Below are positions 15,432-22,929 of a stretch of 40,131 nucleotides of DNA, piece after piece. How positions within the stretch are numbered: the first letter of the stretch is position 1; every line of letters starts with the position of its first letter. Location of the stretch: contig JAETSN010000038.1 in the NCBI GenBank assembly GCA_021769625.1, positions 1-40,131 on the forward strand, in the 5' to 3' direction. The notes beneath the pieces were generated by a model. It ran no database searches. It was given only the letters and a program-made list of their open reading frames with translations, and was not told the DNA's origin. Both the position numbers and the translations under genes were made by a program. Source of the stretch: [Clostridium] symbiosum. Its GTDB lineage: Bacteria; Bacillota; Clostridia; Lachnospirales; Lachnospiraceae.

Positions 15432-16337
15432 ATGGATATCAATTTTGAATACTATAAAGTATTTTATTATGTGGCAAAGTATGAAAATATCACAAAAGCT
15501 GCGGCGGTATTAGGCAGTAATCAGCCGAATGTGACAAGGATCATAAAGCTGCTGGAGGCGCAGCTGAACTGCAGGCTGCTGATCCGGGAGGCGAGGGGGA
15601 TCAGTTTAACGGAGGAGGGCAAGCGCCTCTATTCCCATGTGGAGATCGCCTGCAGGCATTTGTTCGGAGCACAGGAGGAGATATGCGGCGAACCGGCGGA
15701 CAGGGGAGGAATCGTGAAGATAGGGGCGACGGAAACCGCGCTGCATCTGTGCCTGCTGGATGTGCTGTGTGATCTGAAGAGGGAGTACCCTGCCATAAAG
15801 ATCAGGATCCATAACCATGCGACACCGGAAATCGTAAGGCAGTTGGTCAGCGGTAAGCTGGATTTCGCGATAGCAACAGGACCCTTTGAAGCGCCGAAGA
15901 CACTCTACAGCGAAAAGATACTGGATTATGGGGAAATACTGGCGGGAGGAACGGACTACGAGGAGTTAGGCGATACAGTCTTTGAACTGAAAGATATCAG
16001 GAGATACCCGTGGATCGGTCTGGGCGAAGGGACGGCTACTTATGAAATGTACCGGAACTTTTTTATTGAACATAAGATAGACATGGATCTTGATATGGAA
16101 GTCGCGACGTCCGACCTGATGCTGCCGCTGATTGAAAGTAATCTGGGCATCGGCTTTATACCGGAAAAACTGGCGCAGCCTTTGCTGGATGAAAAAAAGA
16201 TCGTGCATATAAATCTGAAGCAGGACATTCCGAAAAGATCCATTCAGATCATTTCGGATAAAGGGCAGGGGAAGAGCGCGGCGGCGGATATATTTTATAA
16301 GTATCTGAAGAGGTGGAAACCGGATCAAAGGGGATGA
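15432..16337 (+). CDS. LysR-family transcriptional regulator
   Basis: 301 aa. Residues 1-60 form the LysR winged helix-turn-helix (FYYVAKYENITKAAAVLG, then NVTRIIKLLEAQLNCRLL, then ISLTEEGKRLY). Residues from about 90 form the two-lobed effector-binding domain (IVKIGATETALHLCLLDVL, FAIATGPFE, NLGIGFIPEKLAQPLL). It is divergent from the MATE exporter and is the likely activator of it. There is no well-placed Shine-Dalgarno sequence: only AAAGG occurs, about 16 nt before the ATG, so expression may be low. Its stop overlaps the ATG of a tiny downstream frame. Confidence 0.9.
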   Translation: MDINFEYYKVFYYVAKYENITKAAAVLGSNQPNVTRIIKLLEAQLNCRLLIREARGISLTEEGKRLYSHVEIACRHLFGAQEEICGEPADRGGIVKIGATETALHLCLLDVLCDLKREYPAIKIRIHNHATPEIVRQLVSGKLDFAIATGPFEAPKTLYSEKILDYGEILAGGTDYEELGDTVFELKDIRRYPWIGLGEGTATYEMYRNFFIEHKIDMDLDMEVATSDLMLPLIESNLGIGFIPEKLAQPLLDEKKIVHINLKQDIPKRSIQIISDKGQGKSAAADIFYKYLKRWKPDQRG

Positions 16338-16507
16338 ATCTTCTTTTTCATAATCTGGAAGAGTTAAAAGTATCCCCGGATTCGGGGATTGTTTTGCGTA
16401 AGCTAAAGGCGTTATTAAAAAGAGAGTCCGCCTTTGCCGGATTTAAAAGATGCTATATAAAGGAGCATCTTGAGGAGTATCCGCAATTGAGAAACTACAT
16501 AAAATAG
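16334..16507 (+). CDS. Possible 57-aa protein overlapping the LysR stop
   Basis: The ATG overlaps the LysR TGA (ATGA at 16334-16337), and an AAAGGGG lies only 2-3 nt before it. The predicted protein is helical and basic (LRKLKALLKRES, CYIKEHLEEYPQLRNYIK). No family is recognised. The C-terminal EEYPQLRNYIK resembles EEYLKLRNHIQ in the 36-codon frame at 24641. It may be a real coupled small protein or a remnant. Confidence 0.35.
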   Translation: MNLLFHNLEELKVSPDSGIVLRKLKALLKRESAFAGFKRCYIKEHLEEYPQLRNYIK

Positions 16508-16546
16508 ATTTGGATTACGAAAGGTCAGCCGTTATCCGACCGGTTA

Positions 16547-17230
16547 TCAGCCGGACGCTGCATTTTCCTCAAGACGGCCATCCTCAATCCGTACGATCCG
16601 CCCGGCTGCATGGGCGACGTTCAGGTCATGGGTGATCATGACGATGGTATTTCCGAGATCGTTCAGCTGCCGGAACAGTTTCAGCACATCCTTTCCGGAC
16701 TGCGTATCGAGTGCCCCTGTCGGTTCATCGGCAAGCAGGATCGCTGGTTCCCCCACCAGAGCGCGGGCGATGGATACCCGCTGCTTCTGGCCGCCGGAGA
16801 GTTCGTTCGGTTTGTGGCCCATTCTGTGGCTAAGCCCCAGTATCCGGATAGTGTCCATACATTTTTCCTTTGCCTCGGAATAGCTCAGACCCCTCATCAG
16901 AAGGGGCATACAGATATTCTGCACGACATTGTAAGTCGGAATAAGCTGGTAATTCTGGAAGATAAAACCTATTTCCAGATTTCTCACTTCCGTCAGATCT
17001 TCTTCGTCCGTCTCGTGGATGGCTCTTCCGTTCAGAAAATATTCACCGCTGTCCATAACGTCCATACAGCCGATCATGTTCATCAAAGTAGTTTTGCCGG
17101 AGCCGGAAGGACCGAGGATCGCCACAAATTCCCCTTTGTCCACGGAAAAATTGATGTCTCTCAAAATAGGAACCTTTTCTTCGCCCAGAAGGTATCCTTT
17201 ATTTACATTTCTCATTTCTATGGTATGCAT
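16547..17230 (-). CDS. MacB/LolD-type ABC transporter ATPase
   Basis: 227-aa single-domain ATPase. It has Walker A GPSGSGKTT at about 38-46, a Q-loop in FIFQNYQLIPTYNV, the signature LSGGQKQR, Walker B ILLADEPTGALD and the H-loop in MITHD. This subtype pairs with FtsX/MacB permeases and powers extrusion or envelope mechanotransmission rather than import. The ATG at 17230 (MHTIEMRN) is preferred over a TTG at 17251, although its spacing from AAAGGA is rather long. It is the last gene of the minus-strand adaptor/permease cluster, with two genes between it and the adaptors. Confidence 0.92.
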   Translation of the reverse strand: MHTIEMRNVNKGYLLGEEKVPILRDINFSVDKGEFVAILGPSGSGKTTLMNMIGCMDVMDSGEYFLNGRAIHETDEEDLTEVRNLEIGFIFQNYQLIPTYNVVQNICMPLLMRGLSYSEAKEKCMDTIRILGLSHRMGHKPNELSGGQKQRVSIARALVGEPAILLADEPTGALDTQSGKDVLKLFRQLNDLGNTIVMITHDLNVAHAAGRIVRIEDGRLEENAASG

Positions 17231-17253
17231 ATCTGTATGGTTTCCTTTCAAAT

Positions 17254-17886
17254 TTACCGGATAATATAAATCCGTATGATATCGTCTCCTTCCAGAACTA
17301 TCGCAACGATATCGTCCGCATCCAGTCTGGAAAAGGTGGTGACAGCGCCCAACATGGTGATCACTTCCGTTCCGACCGGAATCTGCATCGTCCTGCTCTT
17401 GCTGGGAGTTTCCGAAGAACTTTCAGCGGGAGCCTCCGGCGAATTTTTGCCGGGAGCCTTTGGAGAGTTTTCAGCAGGAGTCTCCGGAGAGTTTTCAGCG
17501 GGAATTTCCGAAGAGCTTTCACCAGGTGGCTCGGATATGTTGGGATTCGTCTCCACAAAGGTAATCTCATTTCCCTGTATCCGTGTGATTTTTGCATAGA
17601 GGATCTGCTGCCCTTCTTCGGCGGTGATCTCTACAGTGGCATTTGCAGCGGCTTCTTTTTGCTGTCTCTGATAGAAAAAAATGCCGATGCCTGAGGCGGC
17701 AGCAAAAAATATGAAAAGAAGGATAAAGAGTTTGCGGCGCAGGGCTTTCTTTTTCCTGAGCTGCCGTTTTTCTCTTGCCGCTTCCACCGCCTTTGCGTCC
17801 GCTTCTTCCAGAGCCCTTGACTCCTGCTCCAAGGCGGAGAGTCCGCGGATTTCCTGTTCTACTTCCAGAATTTCTTCTTCAACCAT
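17254..17886 (-). CDS. Membrane-anchored protein with coiled-coil and Pro/Ser/Glu repeats, function unknown
   Basis: 210 aa. Residues 1-45 are a charged, Glu/Ala-rich helix or coiled coil (cytoplasmic). It is followed by a basic stretch (RKKKALRRK) and one transmembrane segment at about 51-69. The external part begins with a short domain (ILYAKITRIQGNEITFVETNPN). Next is a low-complexity linker of 8-residue repeats (PAENSPET-like), then a second small domain (MQIPVGTEVITMLGAVTTFSRL, DDIVAIVLEGDD). The two flanking pieces could fold together as one beta-domain. AAGGAGGT is 8 nt before the ATG. It lies between the MacB-like permease and the ATPase genes, so it is probably an accessory subunit of that complex. 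No named family is recognised. Confidence 0.75.
   Translation of the reverse strand: MVEEEILEVEQEIRGLSALEQESRALEEADAKAVEAAREKRQLRKKKALRRKLFILLFIFFAAASGIGIFFYQRQQKEAAANATVEITAEEGQQILYAKITRIQGNEITFVETNPNISEPPGESSSEIPAENSPETPAENSPKAPGKNSPEAPAESSSETPSKSRTMQIPVGTEVITMLGAVTTFSRLDADDIVAIVLEGDDIIRIYIIR
17420..17525 (-). repeat. In-frame tandem repeat coding for PAENSPET-like octapeptides
   Basis: About four copies of a 24-nt unit encode PAENSPET, PAENSPKA, PGKNSPEA and PAESSSET. Unit differences are mostly single substitutions. The tract links two parts of an extracellular domain and is a likely site of copy-number variation. Confidence 0.65.
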
Positions 17887-17960
17887 GAAACGATACCTCC
17901 TTTCAACAGGATATCTTGAGGATCCTGCAATATGGCCGGCTTTATACCGATGATGTTATT

Positions 17961-19316
17961 TCACTCCTGATTCAGAGCCACTACCGGGATCAGTCGCGAG
18001 GCTTTATATGCCGGATAAAAGCCGAATATGGAGCCGGTCATCACACCGAAAAACAGAGAAAGCAGCGCGCCGCCTGCGGAAAGAATGACCCTGACCTGAA
18101 ACAGTTCCACGAGCGGCGTGATGGCAAGGGAAAGCAGGATGCCAAGTATCGCGCCGATAAAACTCATGGCGGCGGCTTCCATCAGAAATTCCATCAGGAT
18201 ATCCTTTCTGGAACATCCCAAAGCCTTCAGAATGCCTATCTCATTTGTACGTTCTTTTACGGATACAAAAAGCACATTCATGATGCCTATGCCGCCCACG
18301 ATAAAGACAATGACAGCCATTGCTATAAGCAGTAACTGCAGAGTCTGGTTTGAGGCGGAAGCGGCTTCCATTTTGGTACCGGCGTCGGATATGGTAAACT
18401 CCGCATTCGGATAACTGTCCGCCAGAACGGTCTCGATATTAGCGATGACGTTATTGACATTATCCACATCTTCCGCGATGACTGTGACAGTCGGACTGAT
18501 GTGGGACCCGGTCAGATATTTTATCCCTGTCTCATAGGGGATAAAGATGGAAGTATCCGGGCTGATGCCGGAAGCTACGGTTCCTATCTCATCCAGGACG
18601 CCGGCTACGTTATACTGTCTGCTGTCTATATAAACCTCCTGATCATAGGCATCATACACGCTCCCAAAGATTTCCTTTGCGGCGGAGCAGCCGAGAACGC
18701 AGGTTTTTTCTTTGCTCTCGTCATCGGTTTCCGTAAAGGCTTCCCCGATTGCCATGGACAGGTTGCTCATCGCAAAATAATTGCTTTTTACACCTGCAAT
18801 GGTGTAATTTTCTGCTTCGTCCAGATCGCCGCCCTCAACGGAAGAATTGGTGGTGTAAGATATGGTGGCGCTTGAGATATCGGGGACAAAAGCTTCCAGA
18901 TCTTCCACATCATCAGTGTCCAGCGTGATATTTTCCTGATTGATCCGGTCACTCATGTCAAAACCGCCGAACATACCGCCACCCCCGCCGAATATACCGC
19001 CGCCGGGCATACTGCCGCCACCGGGCATAGCGCCACCCCCGCCGGGCATACCGCCTCCGCCAGGCATACCACCCCCACTGCCAGGCATACCGCCGCCTCC
19101 AAAATCAAAATTGTTGGCTTCGTAGGTGATATCTATGGCTCCGGCGTTCAGATTTTTAAACTGCTCGGCAACTTCCTCTTTACTGCCGCTTCCGATGGCG
19201 AGGACCATCATGATCGTGGCGGAACCGACGACAATACCTATGGATGTCAAAATTACTTTAAATTTGTTTTGGGCCAGATTGATCATCACCAGCCTTAAAA
19301 TTTCGGTTATCTTCAT
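17961..19316 (-). CDS. MacB-like ABC transporter permease with Gly/Met/Pro-rich insert
   Basis: 451 aa. One transmembrane segment lies near residues 18-42 (VILTSIGIVVGSATIMMVLAI), then a large extracytoplasmic MacB core domain, then three C-terminal transmembrane segments with FtsX character (QLLLIAMAVIVFIVGGIGIMN, ERTNEIGILKALGCSRKDIL). An unusual insert at about 73-119 consists of GMPGGGG-type repeats within the extracytoplasmic domain. The ATG at 19316 overlaps the stop of the upstream adaptor gene (TGATG), so translation is coupled. It probably forms a tripartite-like complex with the ATPase at 16547 and the adaptors upstream. The cargo is unknown; MacB relatives export peptides, macrolides or lipoproteins. 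Confidence 0.9.
   Translation of the reverse strand: MKITEILRLVMINLAQNKFKVILTSIGIVVGSATIMMVLAIGSGSKEEVAEQFKNLNAGAIDITYEANNFDFGGGGMPGSGGGMPGGGGMPGGGGAMPGGGSMPGGGIFGGGGGMFGGFDMSDRINQENITLDTDDVEDLEAFVPDISSATISYTTNSSVEGGDLDEAENYTIAGVKSNYFAMSNLSMAIGEAFTETDDESKEKTCVLGCSAAKEIFGSVYDAYDQEVYIDSRQYNVAGVLDEIGTVASGISPDTSIFIPYETGIKYLTGSHISPTVTVIAEDVDNVNNVIANIETVLADSYPNAEFTISDAGTKMEAASASNQTLQLLLIAMAVIVFIVGGIGIMNVLFVSVKERTNEIGILKALGCSRKDILMEFLMEAAAMSFIGAILGILLSLAITPLVELFQVRVILSAGGALLSLFFGVMTGSIFGFYPAYKASRLIPVVALNQE
18961..19107 (-). repeat. Low-complexity tract coding for GMPGGG repeats
   Basis: Roughly seven repeats of a 15-21 nt GC-rich unit code for GGGMPG variants inside the permease. Similar Gly/Met/Pro-rich tracts occur in the two adjacent adaptor genes. 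The repetition makes slippage or recombination likely. Confidence 0.7.
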
Positions 19317-20989
19317 CAACTGTTCACCCTGCTTTCGATCAGCACAATATCACCTTCGGAAAGTCCTTCCCTGATCTCCACGTTTTCACCGTCGGAAAAG
19401 CCGGTGACTATATCTTTCTCTGTGACAGAACCGTTTTCCCTGATCTTTATATAGGAACGGGTACCGTCCCGGAAAATGGCCCTATTGGAAACATAGAGAA
19501 CTTCTTCGGTTTCCCTGGTAATAAAGATCAGGTCGCCTGTCATACCGGCATAAAGTCCCGAGACATCGCCGCTGACAGAGACTGTGAAAGGCCGGGTAGT
19601 GTTTCCGTCGCTGTCGGTTTCCGCATCACCGATCTTTGAGATGGTTCCCCGGAATATGGTATCCGGATAAGCTGTAAAGGAGATATTTACGCTGCCGCCC
19701 TCCTCCAGAGACCTGATATCCGCCTCATCTACGGAGACGGTGATCGTGGTGTCGGACTCATCGTATACGGTGATCAGGGAAGTGCCGGTGGAGATCGCAT
19801 CGCCCGGCTCAAGCGGAAGTTCGGTGACGATCCCGCTGTACTGCGCCACTATAGTATTCTCGGAAATAACGGAATCAAATTCGTCCAGCTTTTCCTGAAC
19901 CTCCGTATATTCATCCTGCTGCTTTTCGTAATTGTAGGACAGATAGCCTGTTGTGACATCATATGCTTCCTGTGATGTCCGGTAGCTGAGGAGGCGAAGC
20001 TGTCTGGTCTGTTCGGCGGAGAGCTTCGTGCTTTCCAGTTCCCGTCTGGCCTGCGCCAGCTGGGTATTCAGATCTTCCAGCTGGTCCGCCACGTTTTCTA
20101 TCATCGTCTCCGCCTGTTCTATCGAAGATTCCAGATTGTCTGCATTTCTCTGGGCGGTTTCCCTCTGGTTTTCATAGTCTAAGTAAAGGGCGGTCTCGTC
20201 GGAAATATCCATATGGTCGACGCTCCACTTGAAGGCTTCGGCGGTTTCGCTGACCATCGAAAATTCTTCCCTGAGAAGAGCCAGTTCCTCCTGCCTTTTT
20301 GCCAGATCTTCTTCATATTCCGCCACTTCCTTTTCAAGGTCTGTCACCTGCTTTTCGGCTGTATAGATGCTCTGGTCATATTCCTGCTGGGCGTAACTGC
20401 CGTAAGCGGCCGATACATCATATGTATTTTGGGCTGAGACCGCAGAAATTTTATTTTCCGCCGCCAGTGTGTCCAGATCCGCTTTTGCACTGTTCACATC
20501 GCCTACAAGCTGTTCCCTGATATCCAGAATACTGTCATCTGTGAGCCGGTAGATCACATCGCCGGCTTCGATTTTTTCTCCTTCCGTGGCACAGGATTCC
20601 AGGACAGTCAGCGTATTGCTGTCGCCGGAGGAGGCGCTGCCGGCCTGCGCCAGATTCAAAAAGCCCTGACCGCCGCTGAATCCCATGCCGCCCATCTCCG
20701 TGCCGCCTGCGGGCATACCAACCGCGCCGGCATTGCCGGAATCGGAGGAGGAACTGACATACTCGCTCAGATCCAGATCAAAAGTCTGCTCCTGTGTGCC
20801 GATCTCAACGGAACCGGAGGCCTCAATGCCGACGGCAAGTTCTCCTTTTTTAACTTCCGTCTCCCGGTAAGCGATGTAGGTGTCGTTGCTTTCGGAAAAT
20901 GTGGAAACGAGCAGTACCAGACATCCGATGGCCAAAAAAGCTGCCGCTGCCAGAAACTTCTTTTTATGCTGTGTGATCATGTTTTTCAT
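19316..20989 (-). CDS. HlyD/RND-type membrane fusion (adaptor) protein, third of three
   Basis: 557 aa. A signal anchor lies at about 10-30 (KKKFLAAAAFLAIGCLVLL). It is followed by the first beta/lipoyl half (VKKGELAVGIEASGSVEIG), which contains a Gly/Met-rich insert (VGMPAGGTEMGGMGFSGG) near 90-110. A long coiled-coil hairpin spans roughly 165-370. The second lipoyl half is IVAQYSGIVTELPLEPGDAIS. The beta-barrel and membrane-proximal domains follow (ITVSVDEADIRSLEEGGSVNISF, VLYVSNRAIFRDGTRSYI). The start ATG overlaps the stop of the preceding adaptor (ATGA). It probably couples the MacB-like permease to an extracellular or cell-wall partner. Confidence 0.88.
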   Translation of the reverse strand: MKNMITQHKKKFLAAAAFLAIGCLVLLVSTFSESNDTYIAYRETEVKKGELAVGIEASGSVEIGTQEQTFDLDLSEYVSSSSDSGNAGAVGMPAGGTEMGGMGFSGGQGFLNLAQAGSASSGDSNTLTVLESCATEGEKIEAGDVIYRLTDDSILDIREQLVGDVNSAKADLDTLAAENKISAVSAQNTYDVSAAYGSYAQQEYDQSIYTAEKQVTDLEKEVAEYEEDLAKRQEELALLREEFSMVSETAEAFKWSVDHMDISDETALYLDYENQRETAQRNADNLESSIEQAETMIENVADQLEDLNTQLAQARRELESTKLSAEQTRQLRLLSYRTSQEAYDVTTGYLSYNYEKQQDEYTEVQEKLDEFDSVISENTIVAQYSGIVTELPLEPGDAISTGTSLITVYDESDTTITVSVDEADIRSLEEGGSVNISFTAYPDTIFRGTISKIGDAETDSDGNTTRPFTVSVSGDVSGLYAGMTGDLIFITRETEEVLYVSNRAIFRDGTRSYIKIRENGSVTEKDIVTGFSDGENVEIREGLSEGDIVLIESRVNS

Positions 20990-22824
20990 GGCATACCTCC
21001 CTGCCTGCCCGGCATTTGTCCGCCCGGGGCACCGTTTCCTGTACCGAAATTCATATCGGGCGTACCGCCGCCTGTGCCGTTTCCGCCAGGCATATTGCTT
21101 CCGTCTGTGCCGGGACCGCTTCCGTTTTTGCCCGGAGTGCCGGGTAGTCCTGAGAAATCGGAGGACTCTGGTCCATTGCCCTTTTCTTTATCGTCATCAT
21201 CGCCATCACCGCCAGCATCACTTTTTACCTGACTGACGATGTAGACGGCATCTCCCGCTGAAAGACCGCTCAGGATCTCGGTGGAAGAGGAATTACTCAT
21301 GCCGGTTTCCACTTCCTGCAGATTGTAGTCCCCATCCTTTTTCACGGTGACGTAGGTTTTGCAATCCTGCTTTATAACAGCTTTTTTAGATACGTAAAGG
21401 GTATCCACGTGCTCTTCAGTGACAAAATTGACTTCCGCGGACATACCTCCGTAAAGAGCTGAGGTGTCCCCGTTTACAGAAACTTCCACCGGATAACTGA
21501 CCGTCACGGAATTGGAGGAAGTATTTGTCGTGGTGATGGAGCGGATAGTGCCCTCGTAATATTGTCCTTTGTAAGCCATAAATTCAATTTCCACCGGATC
21601 GCCTACGGAGAGAGAGGTGATATCCTCCTGAGAGACATCCACGGTTATCGTCATTTCTTCTTCTTTGGCAAAAGAGACGATGATACCGGAAGTCTCCAGT
21701 TTATCTTCGGCCTCATAGCCGACCTCCGTCACGATACCGCTGCCTTCGGCATAGATCGTTCCGTCGCCGATAAAATCTTCAAAATCCATTAGTTTATCAT
21801 CCAGAATATCGAGGGTTTCCTGCGCGGTGTCTATTCCTGTCTGCAGATTTTCCAGGGTGGCCTGATAGGTTTCCAGTGCCACACTTCCGGTGATATCGGC
21901 AAGATTTTTTTCGCCCTGTGCCGTGACGATATCGATCTGTGCGCTGGCGGTGTCTGTCTCGATCTGCCTGGTAAGGGTTTCTATTTCCGCCTGATCCTGC
22001 TCAATGGTTTTCTTGATGTTTTCAAGATTGCTTTCCGCCTGTTCCAGAGAGGATTTAGCCTGCAGATAACTGGATTCAAAAGTGATCGTGACAAGCTGGT
22101 TGGAGGTTCCGACGGCTTCGAGGGCGGCAACGGCATCCTGATAATCCTCTTCAGCCTCCTCATAATCTTCCTGTGCTTCTTCCAGTTTCCCCTGATAAAG
22201 TTCAATTTCAACCTGCAGGCGCAGAAGTTCAATCTGGTTTTGGGCGATGCTGTTGCCTGCAGCCTGTGCGGCATATTGCCAGGTTATATCGGCGTTGGAA
22301 GCTTTTTCAAGGCTCAGGTCGTAGGCTTCTTTCGCGCTGATAGCTGACAGTTTATAGTCCGCCTGCGCCTCCTCCAACGCGACCTCCGCCTCGGTTTTTG
22401 CGCGGGTCAGCTTGCGGCGCACGGCTTCGATACTTTTATCGGTAAATTTTATGACGGGATCGCCTTCCGATATTCTTTCGCCAGCTGTGACATAGACATC
22501 TTCCACGATCAGGTATTTCAGGGCCTCCTCATCTTCGTCGTCGTCATCATCATCACTGTCGTCATCAGTTTCGGTGGAAAGATCCAGATCATACATCTGG
22601 GTAGTAATGCCGTAATCGAGGGTTCCGTTTTCTGTGATACCAACCCTGATATCGCCTTTCTCAACCGTTGTTTCCAGATAAACATAGGTTTCCGTATTCA
22701 GGTTGGGCTTGATAAAAACGGTGTATGCGGCCGCTCCCGCCAAAATGAGCAGTGACAGGGAAACCAGTATAAGATATTTTGTTTTTTTTCGAATTTTAAT
22801 ATTTTTTATTGCCGTCAGATGCAT
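20986..22824 (-). CDS. HlyD/RND-type adaptor protein, second of three, with acidic and Gly/Pro/Met-rich tail
   Basis: 612 aa. A signal anchor lies near residues 17-37 (YLILVSLSLLILAGAAAYTVF). A stretch rich in Asp/Glu (TETDDDSDDDDDDEDEE) sits within the first lipoyl half. A long coiled-coil hairpin spans about 130-330. It is followed by the lipoyl half, beta-barrel and membrane-proximal domain (ITVDVSQEDITSLSVGDPVEIEF, LYVSKKAVIKQDCKTYV). The C-terminal 70 residues are disordered: an acidic patch, then GTGGGTPDMNFGTG and GGQMPGRQGGMP. The ATG at 22824 has AAAGGAGG 6 nt upstream; the longer TTG-initiated frame contains this site and is rejected. It is coupled to the next adaptor gene. Confidence 0.88.
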   Translation of the reverse strand: MHLTAIKNIKIRKKTKYLILVSLSLLILAGAAAYTVFIKPNLNTETYVYLETTVEKGDIRVGITENGTLDYGITTQMYDLDLSTETDDDSDDDDDDEDEEALKYLIVEDVYVTAGERISEGDPVIKFTDKSIEAVRRKLTRAKTEAEVALEEAQADYKLSAISAKEAYDLSLEKASNADITWQYAAQAAGNSIAQNQIELLRLQVEIELYQGKLEEAQEDYEEAEEDYQDAVAALEAVGTSNQLVTITFESSYLQAKSSLEQAESNLENIKKTIEQDQAEIETLTRQIETDTASAQIDIVTAQGEKNLADITGSVALETYQATLENLQTGIDTAQETLDILDDKLMDFEDFIGDGTIYAEGSGIVTEVGYEAEDKLETSGIIVSFAKEEEMTITVDVSQEDITSLSVGDPVEIEFMAYKGQYYEGTIRSITTTNTSSNSVTVSYPVEVSVNGDTSALYGGMSAEVNFVTEEHVDTLYVSKKAVIKQDCKTYVTVKKDGDYNLQEVETGMSNSSSTEILSGLSAGDAVYIVSQVKSDAGGDGDDDDKEKGNGPESSDFSGLPGTPGKNGSGPGTDGSNMPGGNGTGGGTPDMNFGTGNGAPGGQMPGRQGGMP

Positions 22825-22929
22825 CTGTGGCCTCCTTTGATACAATGTCGCCTGGTCAATGTTCCGGATATCGCCCGCTGCCTTTCATCTGCTATGAGTT
22901 TAATACCCTGCAGTCTGCTGCGGGGAAGT

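Noticed and set aside
16521-16555. Terminator between the 57-aa frame and the ATPase gene
   Set aside because: A CCGGT/GCCGG stem exists, but it overlaps the end of the ATPase gene and lacks a convincing T-run on either strand.
18961-19107. CRISPR-like or collagen-like repeat
   Set aside because: The repeats are in frame inside a MacB permease, irregular in length, and lack spacers; no Gly-X-Y periodicity.
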